Source of the DNA: CAVQCJ01 sp963849365
Lineage (GTDB): Bacteria > Actinomycetota > Actinomycetes > Prado026
DNA: 64,000 bases
Assembly: GCA_963849365.1 (NCBI GenBank)
Contig: CAWKHA010000001.1
Location: 1,054,001-1,118,000, forward strand
Direction: 5' to 3'
Numbering within the stretch: position 1 is the first letter of the stretch; each line of letters begins with the position of its first letter. A program made the position numbers and the translations under genes. Below are positions 57,703 through 64,000 of the stretch, in pieces. Under the pieces are notes generated by a model. That model was not told the DNA's origin. It searched no databases and worked only from the letters and a program-made list of their open reading frames with translations.

Positions 57703-58416
57703 CTACGCGGACAGGCCCAGCGCCTTCATCCGGCGCGTGTGCTCCTCGGTGAGCCGGGCGAACATGCGGCCCACCTCGGCCAGGTCGAACCCGGCCAGCC
57801 CGGACGACGTCCCGGTGATCCCGCCGACGAGCAGGTTCGACAGCGCGTCCCGCTCGGCCGCGGTGCGCTGCGCCTGGGACAGCATCTCCCCCATCAGCCG
57901 CCGGCCCCACAGCGCCAGCCGGCCGGCCACCCGCGGGTCGACGGAGATCGCCTCCCGGATCGTCGCGACCACGAAGGCCGAGTGCCCGGTGTCGGCGAGC
58001 ACGTCCAGCACCAGCGTGCGGGTCTGCGCGTCCAGGAACCGCGCCACCTCGCGGTAGAAGTCCGCGCTGACACCGTCACCTACGTACGCCTTCATCAGGC
58101 CCTCGAGCCAGTCCGCGGGCGCCGTCGACTCGTGGAAACCGTCGATCGGCGCGACGAACGGGCCCATCGCCTCCTCCGGGTCGACCCCGAGCTCGGCGAG
58201 CCGGTCCTGCAGCTGCACGAAGTGCCGGAACTCGGCCACGGCCATGCCGGCGAGCCGGGCCTCGTCGCCGATGCGCGGGGCGAGCGCGGCGTCGGCCGCC
58301 AGCCGGACGAAGGCCGACAGCTCGCCGTACGCCAGCACTCCGAGCAGGTCGACGACCGCCGCGCGGTACGCCGGGTCGTCCAGGTCCGGTCCCGGCGCGG
58401 GCTCAGCGTCGCTCAT
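57703..58416 (-). CDS. Ferritin-like fold protein
   Basis: A 237-residue helical protein similar to Rv3210c, with a ferritin-like / tRNA-hydroxylase-like diiron fold. Candidate metal ligands are in LAYGELSAFVRLAADA (Glu), GMAVAEFRHFVQL (ExxH) and a later FYREVARFLDAQTR / ADTGHSAFV segment. Function is not established. ATG at 58416. It lies between DUF3107 (convergent) and the DEAD-box helicase (divergent), the conserved mycobacterial order. Confidence 0.85.
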   Translation of the reverse strand: MSDAEPAPGPDLDDPAYRAAVVDLLGVLAYGELSAFVRLAADAALAPRIGDEARLAGMAVAEFRHFVQLQDRLAELGVDPEEAMGPFVAPIDGFHESTAPADWLEGLMKAYVGDGVSADFYREVARFLDAQTRTLVLDVLADTGHSAFVVATIREAISVDPRVAGRLALWGRRLMGEMLSQAQRTAAERDALSNLLVGGITGTSSGLAGFDLAEVGRMFARLTEEHTRRMKALGLSA

Positions 58417-58519
58417 GCGGCGCAGCGTAACGGCTACACTCGAAGCTGCACCGCGCCGCTGGCGCTGGTAAAGCTGGCGCCGCCCAGAGCGTCGCGCCAC
58501 CGAGGAAGAGGCGAAAGTC

Positions 58520-60100
58520 CTGACCACGTTCCGAGAGCTCGGGGTTCTTCCCGAGACCTGCGAGGCCCTGGAGGCCGTCGGCATCACCGACGCCTTCGCG
58601 ATCCAGGAGATGACCCTCCCGCTGGCTCTGTCCGGCAACGACGTCATCGGCCAGGCCAAGACCGGCACCGGCAAGACGCTCGGCTTCGGGATCCCGCTGC
58701 TGCAGCGCATCATCGGCCCCGACGACAACGACGCCGAGTTCCTGGCCGCGCCCGGGAAGCCCCAGGGGCTCGTCGTGGTGCCGACCCGCGAGCTGTGCAT
58801 CCAGGTCGCCAAGGACCTGCGCCAGGCGGGTGCCCGGCGGGGTGTGCGGGTGCTGGAGATCTACGGCGGCCGGGCGTACGAGCCGCAGGTGGAGGCGCTG
58901 CGCACCGGGATCGACGTCGTCGTCGGCACACCCGGCCGGCTGATCGACCTGGCCCAGCAGCGCCACCTGGACCTGTCGCACGTGAAGATCCTCGTCCTGG
59001 ACGAGGCGGACGAGATGCTCGACCTGGGCTTCCTGCCCGACGTCGAGCGGATCGTCACGATGACCCCGGAGAACCGGCAGACGATGCTGTTCTCGGCGAC
59101 GATGCCCGGCGTCATCGTGAACCTCGCCCGGCGGTACATGCGCACCCCGACCCACGTGCGCGCGACGAACCCCGACGACGAGTCGGCGATGGTCGACACC
59201 GTCGAGCAGCACGTGTACCGCGCGCACGAGATGGACAAGCCCGAGGTGCTGGCCCGCATCTTGCAGGCCGAGGGCCGCGGCCTGACGATCATCTTCACGC
59301 GGACCAAGCGAGCCGCCGACCGCATCGCCGGCGACCTCAGCGACCGCGGTTTCGCGGCGGCGGCGGTGCACGGCGACCTCGGCCAGGGCGCGCGCGAGCA
59401 GGCCCTGCGGGCGTTTCGCTCCGGCAAGGTCGACGTGCTCGTCGCCACCGACGTGGCCGCGCGCGGGATCGACATCGAAGGGGTCACGCACGTCATCAAC
59501 TACACGTGCCCCGAGGACGAGAAGATGTACCTGCACCGCGTCGGGCGCACGGCCAGGGCGGGTGCCGACGGCGTCTCGGTCACCTTCGTCGACTGGGCCG
59601 ACCTGCCCCGCTGGTCGCTGATCAACAAGGCCCTCGGCCTGCCGTTCGCCGACCCGCCCGAGACGTACTCGACCTCGGAGTGGCTGTACACCGCGTTGAG
59701 CATCCCCAAGGACGCCAAGGGGGTCCTGCCGCGGTCGGCACGGACCAGGGCCGGTCTGCAGGCCGAGGAGCTCGAGGACCTCGGCGAGACCGGCAAGGCC
59801 CGCCGCGGTGGCCCGGGCAGCGCGGACCGGCAGGGCGCCCGGCCGGCCGCACGGCCGGCCCGTTCGGGTACCGCCAAGACGTCGGGAGCCCCGCGCAACC
59901 GCCGCCGCACCCGTTCCGGCGAGTCGCTCGAAGCCGCGTCCGGCCCGACCGAGCGGCCCGAGCACTCCGACCGGCCCGAGCGGGCCGAGGGCACGTCGTC
60001 CACGAGCTCGGGCGCACGCCGGCGGCGGCGCCGGCGCACCGGCGGGTCCGGGCCGGGCCCGAGCGCCTCGGACGCGCAGGTCGAGCAGACCGGTACCTGA
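58520..60100 (+). CDS. rhlE: DEAD-box ATP-dependent RNA helicase, probable CTG start
   Basis: A 526-residue RNA helicase. Motifs: Q (ITDAFAIQEMTLPLAL), I (GQAKTGTGKTLGFG), Ia (VVPTRELCIQVAKDL), II (ILVLDEADEMLDLGF), III (LFSATMPG), V (VLVATDVAARGIDIEG), VI (MYLHRVGRTARAG). A basic, disordered tail with SGARRRRRRRTGG binds RNA. An ATG at 58610 would remove the Q motif and its upstream Phe; the frame upstream to the stop at 58469 has no ATG, GTG or TTG, but a CTG at 58520 follows AAGAGG. I take CTG as the start. Homologous to Rv3211; probably ribosome or cold-stress related. Confidence 0.88.
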   Translation: MTTFRELGVLPETCEALEAVGITDAFAIQEMTLPLALSGNDVIGQAKTGTGKTLGFGIPLLQRIIGPDDNDAEFLAAPGKPQGLVVVPTRELCIQVAKDLRQAGARRGVRVLEIYGGRAYEPQVEALRTGIDVVVGTPGRLIDLAQQRHLDLSHVKILVLDEADEMLDLGFLPDVERIVTMTPENRQTMLFSATMPGVIVNLARRYMRTPTHVRATNPDDESAMVDTVEQHVYRAHEMDKPEVLARILQAEGRGLTIIFTRTKRAADRIAGDLSDRGFAAAAVHGDLGQGAREQALRAFRSGKVDVLVATDVAARGIDIEGVTHVINYTCPEDEKMYLHRVGRTARAGADGVSVTFVDWADLPRWSLINKALGLPFADPPETYSTSEWLYTALSIPKDAKGVLPRSARTRAGLQAEELEDLGETGKARRGGPGSADRQGARPAARPARSGTAKTSGAPRNRRRTRSGESLEAASGPTERPEHSDRPERAEGTSSTSSGARRRRRRRTGGSGPGPSASDAQVEQTGT

Positions 60101-60107
60101 GCGCCGG

Positions 60108-60833
60108 CTACCGCAGCACGACGACGGGCGTGCCGACCGTGGCCCAGCCGTAGAGCCACTTCGCGTCGACGGTGCGCTGGCGCACGCAGCCGCCGTGCCC
60201 GATGGGTGCGCCGAGCGCGGACTCGGCCTGGATCCGGATCCCTGTCCCGGTGATGCGCGGGATGTCGTGGAACCCGATGTTCAGCTGGTTCCCGTGGGCG
60301 AAGCGGACCATCCAGTCGAAAGTCACGCCGTACTTCGGCGATGCGGCCGCCCGCGTCTTGGAGAACACGTGGTACGTATCGGGGCGCGGCCACCCGGGAC
60401 GACCGGTGACCGGGTAGTCGCGGATGACGCTGCCGTCCGCATCGACGACCCACAGGTGCATCGTCGACTCCTGGTAGACGATGCGACGCCCGGAGCCGGA
60501 GTGCTCGGGCAGCGCCTTGCCGCGGTGGCTCGGTGACCCGACGGGCAGGCGCGCGGGAGTGCTGCCGTGCGCGGCTGTTCCGGCGCGGGCCCCCGGCGCC
60601 CCGATGCGGTGGACCGCCGCCCGGAGCCGCTCGATCTGGGCCACGGGGGTGCGCGCCTGCGCCTCGCCCACCGACCCCTCCGGAGCAACGGCGGGGGCGC
60701 CGGCCGGGGCGGCGAAGGCCGCGCGCAGCGAGCCACCCAGCGCGAACCCGAGGACGAGGACGAACAGCGCGAGCAGGACCCACACGTGCCGGGGCAACCG
60801 GCCGGCGGGTCCCGGGGACGGGACGTCGGTCAC
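60108..60833 (-). CDS. L,D-transpeptidase (YkuD domain)
   Basis: A 241-residue membrane-anchored enzyme. One N-terminal transmembrane helix (about 16-42, VWVLLALFVLVLGFALGGSL) and an Ala/Pro linker precede the YkuD domain (about 115-241). The active site reads GFHDIPRI upstream and GAPIGHGGCVRQRTVDAKWL, with the catalytic Cys and Arg; the usual SHGC is GHGGC here, a variant seen in actinobacteria. It probably forms 3-3 peptidoglycan cross-links or attaches proteins to the wall. GTG start at 60833; convergent with the helicase gene, 7 bases away. Confidence 0.88.
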   Translation of the reverse strand: MTDVPSPGPAGRLPRHVWVLLALFVLVLGFALGGSLRAAFAAPAGAPAVAPEGSVGEAQARTPVAQIERLRAAVHRIGAPGARAGTAAHGSTPARLPVGSPSHRGKALPEHSGSGRRIVYQESTMHLWVVDADGSVIRDYPVTGRPGWPRPDTYHVFSKTRAAASPKYGVTFDWMVRFAHGNQLNIGFHDIPRITGTGIRIQAESALGAPIGHGGCVRQRTVDAKWLYGWATVGTPVVVLR

Positions 60834-60947
60834 GAGACGCTCCTGGGGAAGTCCGGCCGGAGCCGGAGGCGCGCTGGTCCCGCAAGGGTCGCCGTCGTAC
60901 CGGCACCGCTCAAGGACCGCCGGGACTGCGGCGTGTCGGGGACGCCG

Positions 60948-61298
60948 TCAGAGCCGGACCGACAGGCTGACCCAGGTCAGGTGGTGGCAGGCGGGGCAGC
61001 GCATCAGCGACCAGGGCGCCGGCCGCAGTCCGGGCAGGTGTAGCGAGGGCACCGACAGTCGCGCGGCCCGCAGCAGCGACACCACGGTCCGCTCCTCGCA
61101 GGACGAGCACGCGATGGTGACCGTGCCGATCGTGGCGGGCTGTTCCGCCGTGCTGAACAGGGCGCGGCGACCGTCGGCGTCCGGCGGTCCGGACGAGGAG
61201 ACGGCGGTCGAGCCGGCCCCGGCGGCCCGGCCGTTGGCGTCGGCCGGGGACTCGCGGCGTGGCAGCCGGTCGAACCCCGGGGTCCGGCGCGCCGTCAA
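60948..61298 (-). CDS. Small zinc-ribbon protein coupled to ParA
   Basis: A 116-residue protein. The first about 60 residues are low-complexity; the C-terminal half has two CxxC pairs, VTIACSSCEERTVVSLL and LMRCPACHHLTWVSLSV, forming a probable zinc ribbon. The TTG at 61298 overlaps the parA stop (TTGA), which fixes both the start and the translational coupling. The family is unknown; the coupling suggests a partner of the ParA-like ATPase. Confidence 0.65.
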   Translation of the reverse strand: MTARRTPGFDRLPRRESPADANGRAAGAGSTAVSSSGPPDADGRRALFSTAEQPATIGTVTIACSSCEERTVVSLLRAARLSVPSLHLPGLRPAPWSLMRCPACHHLTWVSLSVRL

Positions 61299-62074
61299 GG
61301 CTGCAACCCGGGCCGGCCGGCGGTGACGAGCAGCCGGCGGGCGTGCTCGCGGTACGCCTCGGCGCCTTTCGACCCGGACGCGGTCAGCAGCACCGAGCGT
61401 CCGGCAGCCGGCGCCTCCGCGAAGCGCACCGACTTGGGCACCGGCGGCTCCAGCACGGGCACGGAGTAGCGGATCGCGACGTCGGTGAGCACCGCCCGCG
61501 CGTGCGTGGTCCGGCCGTCGAACAGCGTCGGCAGGATGCCCAGCACGTCGAGCTCGGGGTTGGTGCGCTTGCGTACCTCGTCGATCGTCTCCAGGAGCTG
61601 GCCGACCCCGCGGTGCGACAGCGTCTCGCACTGCAGCGGAACCAGGACGGCGTCGGCGGCTGTCAGCGCGTTCAGCGTGAGGATGCCCAGCGACGGCGAG
61701 CAGTCGAGCACGACCCAGTCGAACCCTGCGGACACCTCGGCCAGCGCCTCGCGGAGGACGAACTCGCGCCCGGCCCGTGTCACCAGCCTCGCTTCGGACC
61801 CGGTCAGGTCGATGGCGGCCGGCAGCAGCATCACGCCGTCCTCGGTCTCCTGCAGCGCCATCGCGGCCGGCACCCGTCCGAGCAGCACGTCGTGGACCGA
61901 GAGCTCGAGGGCGTCCGGGTCCAGGCCGAGGGAGAAGGTGAGGCAGGCCTGCGGGTCCAGGTCGACCAGGAGGACCTTCTGGCCGAGCTCGACCAGGGCA
62001 GCACCGAGGGATGCCACCGTGGTGGTCTTGGCCACGCCGCCCTTCTGGTTGGCGACGGCGAGCGTGATCGTCAC
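61295..62074 (-). CDS. ParA/MinD-like ATPase (Soj family), orphan
   Basis: A 259-residue ATPase similar in position to Rv3213c. The deviant Walker A is LAVANQKGGVAKTTTVASLG, Walker A' VLLVDLDPQACLTF, and Walker B DWVVLDCSPSLGILTLNAL. PVPKSVRFAEAPAAGRSVLL is the C-terminal Soj signature. The GTG at 62074 has AAGGGA at 6-base spacing. No parB or parS-like repeat lies nearby, so this is not the chromosomal ParAB pair; a role in positioning a protein or envelope cargo is possible. It is divergent from the alpha/beta hydrolase gene. Confidence 0.9.
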   Translation of the reverse strand: MTITLAVANQKGGVAKTTTVASLGAALVELGQKVLLVDLDPQACLTFSLGLDPDALELSVHDVLLGRVPAAMALQETEDGVMLLPAAIDLTGSEARLVTRAGREFVLREALAEVSAGFDWVVLDCSPSLGILTLNALTAADAVLVPLQCETLSHRGVGQLLETIDEVRKRTNPELDVLGILPTLFDGRTTHARAVLTDVAIRYSVPVLEPPVPKSVRFAEAPAAGRSVLLTASGSKGAEAYREHARRLLVTAGRPGLQP

Positions 62075-62123
62075 GGCGGTCCCTTCATCAAGGTGGGCCC
62101 GGACCCCGCCTATTGTGCCCCGG

Positions 62124-63047
62124 GTGAGCACCCCGCCGTTCCTCGAGCTTCCGCCCGGCGTCCGCGACGAACCGGTCGGCACGGCGCGCGGGACGTTCGC
62201 CGCGCTGCGGGCGGGCCCAGGCGGCGGCGGTGGGCGACGCCCGGTACTGCTGGTGCCCGGGTTCACCGGCAGCAAAGAGGACTTCATCGCCGTGCTGGCG
62301 CCGATCGGCGCAGCCGGCTTCCCGGTCGTCGCGTACGACCAGCGCGGGCAGCACGGGACGGCAGCGCTGACCCCCGGCCCGCCCCCGGAGGGCTGGAGCA
62401 TGGTCGCGTTCGCGGCCGACCTGCTGGCCGTCGCCGGTGCCGTCGCTGCGGGCTCGCCCGGCGGGGTGCACGTGCTGGGCCACTCGTTCGGCGGGCTGGT
62501 GGCCAGGGCGGCGCTGCTCACCGACCCGAGCCGGTTCGGCTCGCTGGTGCTGATGAGCTCGGGCCCGGCCTCGATCGGCCCGGACCGCGACGAGCTCCTC
62601 GAGGCGATGGCCGCCGGGCTGGACACGGTAGGGCTCGCCGCCGTGTGGTCGATCATGCAGACGATGGACCGGGACACCGGGGTCCAGCCGCCCGAGGACC
62701 CGGACGTGGCCGCCTTCCTCGAGCGCCGGTTCCTCGGTCACGACCGGGACGGGCTGGCTGCGATGGCCCGGCTGCTGGCGACGGAGCCGGACCGCACGGC
62801 CGAGCTCGCCGGGGTCGCCGAGGTGGCCGGGAAGACCCTCGTCGCGTTCGGCGCGGCCGACGACGCCTGGAGCCCGGAAATCCAGCGCGAAACCGCGTCA
62901 CGACTGGGTGCGGCCACCGTCTCCTTCCCGGAAGCGGCCCACTCCCCGGCAGCCGAGGCACCGGAACCCACCGCGACAGCGCTGGTGGCGTTCTGGGAAC
63001 GATCGGAGGGAGCGGGGCAGCCTCCCCTGGCGGAGGAGGATCTGTGA
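62124..63047 (+). CDS. Alpha/beta hydrolase
   Basis: A 307-residue alpha/beta hydrolase: oxyanion motif VLLVPGFTGSKEDF, DQRGQHGT after strand 4, nucleophile HVLGHSFGGLVARAA, acid in LVAFGAADDAWSPE and His in FPEAAHSPAAEAPE. It is cytosolic. GTG start at 62124. Its stop overlaps the start of the ATPase-domain gene (GTGA), with GGAGGAGG just inside its 3' end serving that gene. Substrate unknown. Confidence 0.9.
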   Translation: MSTPPFLELPPGVRDEPVGTARGTFAALRAGPGGGGGRRPVLLVPGFTGSKEDFIAVLAPIGAAGFPVVAYDQRGQHGTAALTPGPPPEGWSMVAFAADLLAVAGAVAAGSPGGVHVLGHSFGGLVARAALLTDPSRFGSLVLMSSGPASIGPDRDELLEAMAAGLDTVGLAAVWSIMQTMDRDTGVQPPEDPDVAAFLERRFLGHDRDGLAAMARLLATEPDRTAELAGVAEVAGKTLVAFGAADDAWSPEIQRETASRLGAATVSFPEAAHSPAAEAPEPTATALVAFWERSEGAGQPPLAEEDL

Positions 63048-63424
63048 CAGTGATGGTGGAGCTACGCGCGACCCTCAGCGCGGACCCGGAGCAGGTCGCC
63101 GAGGCGCGCCGACTGGTGGCGGGCTACCTGCGTGAGCGCGGCGAGGACGACGGCGAGGTGGCCGTCCTGCTCGTCAGCGAGCTCGTGACGAACGCGATCC
63201 TGTACGGCCGGGCCCCGCTCGAGCTCCGTGCCCACACCGAGGGCTCGGCGCTGCGTGTCGAGGTCCGCGACCAGGAGCCGGCGAGCCCGCCGGTGCTGCG
63301 TGGCGACGTGAACCTCACCGAGATCGGCGGGCGCGGCCTGCAGCTGGTCGACACCCTGGCGGACCGGTGGGGCTGGTCGGCCGAGGCCACCGGCAAGGTC
63401 GTCTGGTTCGAGCTCGACGCCTGA
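63044..63424 (+). CDS. RsbW/SpoIIAB-like ATP-binding protein (HATPase_c_2)
   Basis: A 126-residue GHKL ATPase domain. The N-box is AVLLVSELVTNAILYG, the G1-type region VEVRDQEPASPP, and the G2 motif GGRGLQLVDTLADRWGW. Such stand-alone domains act as anti-sigma kinases or regulators with anti-anti-sigma partners, none of which lies here. The GTG at 63044 overlaps the hydrolase stop and follows GGAGGAGG at about 5-base spacing, so translation is coupled and strong. Confidence 0.87.
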   Translation: MTVMVELRATLSADPEQVAEARRLVAGYLRERGEDDGEVAVLLVSELVTNAILYGRAPLELRAHTEGSALRVEVRDQEPASPPVLRGDVNLTEIGGRGLQLVDTLADRWGWSAEATGKVVWFELDA

Positions 63425-63455
63425 CCGGCGGATCCGGACCGGTACCCCGGCCGGG

Positions 63456-64000
63456 TCAGGGCCGCTCGGTGGCTTCCCATTCATCGTCCTTCTCGCCACC
63501 GGACCACCCCAGACCATCCGGCAGCCCGTCCCACGGTTCACGCGGCCTGGCCGCGGCGCGCCCCTCGGGGCACTGCCGCACGAAGTCGCACCACCCGCAC
63601 AGCGGCCCCGGCCGCGGCGGGTAGAGGCTCGTCGCCAGGTCCTCCTGCCGCCCGCCGCCGGCCAGCTGCTCGTCCGCCGCCTGCGCCTCGTCCGCGATCG
63701 CCGACACCCGTCGGACGTGCCTGGCCAGCGTCTCCTGGCTGTGGTCCCAGGCCGCCACGGTCCGGGTCGGCACGTGGTGCAGCTCCACCCGGGTGCACTC
63801 GGTGTGCAGCGTCCGCCTGGCACCGAGTACGTACAGGGCCAGCGCCACTGACCCGCGCGCGTCGTCGACCCCCAGCCCCTGCCGCCCGGTCTTGTAGTCC
63901 ACGACGACCAGCTCGGTGCCGCCGGGCCGGGTGCGCGATCCGCGCTCGTCGATCCGGTCCACCCGCCCGCTCACCGCCAGCCGGTCCGTGGTGAAGGACA
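63456..64000 (-). CDS. RecB-family exonuclease, C-terminal part (cut by the window end)
   Basis: At least 181 codons of a PD-(D/E)XK nuclease that continues beyond the right edge (the frame is open to 64000). VSGRVDRIDER with TELVVVDYKTGR carries the catalytic Asp and Lys; LCGWCDFVRQCPEG provides three cysteines of a Cas4/AddB-like iron-sulfur site, the fourth presumably upstream. It is a small RecB-like exonuclease separate from AdnAB. The start is not in the window. Confidence 0.88.
   Translation of the reverse strand, partial: SFTTDRLAVSGRVDRIDERGSRTRPGGTELVVVDYKTGRQGLGVDDARGSVALALYVLGARRTLHTECTRVELHHVPTRTVAAWDHSQETLARHVRRVSAIADEAQAADEQLAGGGRQEDLATSLYPPRPGPLCGWCDFVRQCPEGRAAARPREPWDGLPDGLGWSGGEKDDEWEATERP

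Noticed and set aside
61259..62100. Plus-strand open frames upstream of the hydrolase and RsbW-like genes
   Set aside because: They are antisense to parA and the zinc-ribbon gene. The true starts overlap at GTGA or lie just downstream.

Overview
The window is about 64 kb of very GC-rich DNA from an actinomycete. The evidence is a WhiB7 regulator, mycoredoxin, a mycothiol-dependent enzyme fragment, F420-type enzymes, the AdnA/AdnB helicase-nuclease pair, MoeZ, many GTG starts, and ATGA/GTGA overlaps between genes. From about 6.2 kb rightward much of the gene order follows the block I remember from Mycobacterium tuberculosis as Rv3193c-Rv3213c (UPF0182, PDZ protease, DUF2342, ABC1 kinase, whiB7, uvrD2, mrx1, nudC, adnB, adnA, alkyltransferase-like, moeZ, TetR, DUF3107, ferritin-like, rhlE, ParA). 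The insertions and the YgjP, HNH and catabolic genes suggest a non-mycobacterial actinomycete; I cannot name a genus.

Positions 1-6071 look accessory. They hold a truncated mycothiol enzyme, a TetR gene with its own palindromic operator, a hemerythrin-SRPBCC fusion, a membrane-protein pseudogene with alternating frames, and a TetR divergent from an F420/NADP reductase-like plus SDR pair, with two matching operators. This part abuts the 3' end of an initiator tRNA gene (6072-6148, minus), a common island boundary.

Positions 6218-20922 hold UPF0182, PPA1309, a PDZ/Lon-type protease, moaE, an epimerase, DUF2342, NUDIX, a YgjP-type metallopeptidase, a DUF5679 zinc ribbon, an orphan E1-like protein, an ArsR-MFS pair and an ABC1 kinase. 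Positions 20982-34450 are a stress and DNA-repair block: whiB7 with a long attenuator-type leader, uvrD2, mrx1, nudC, a dipeptidase, a phosphoesterase, adnB-adnA and an alkyltransferase-like gene. Positions 34492-38964 carry a large flippase-like/pseudokinase membrane protein, moeZ and a gamma-glutamyl-GABA-hydrolase-like amidotransferase.

Positions 39003-55617 are dominated by a LAL-type LuxR regulator with a P-loop-kinase/luciferase-like fusion, facing a minus-strand run. That run contains choline-kinase-like, FAD/GcvT dehydrogenase, GntR regulator, a broken HNH gene, glutamine-synthetase-like, aldehyde dehydrogenase and SDR genes, which together read as an amine catabolic locus. Upstream of it on the same strand lie an alpha/beta hydrolase, an unknown protein and Ku. 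Positions 55688-64000 hold a stand-alone LigD polymerase domain, TetR, DUF3107, a ferritin-like protein, a DEAD-box helicase that seems to start at CTG, an L,D-transpeptidase, an orphan ParA coupled to a zinc-ribbon protein, an alpha/beta hydrolase coupled to an RsbW-like ATPase, and a RecB-family nuclease cut by the window end.

The least ordinary signals are the whiB7 leader architecture, the kinase-LLM fusion, the pseudokinase membrane protein, the amine locus, a cluster of DnaA-box-like repeats, and several start-codon or frame anomalies.
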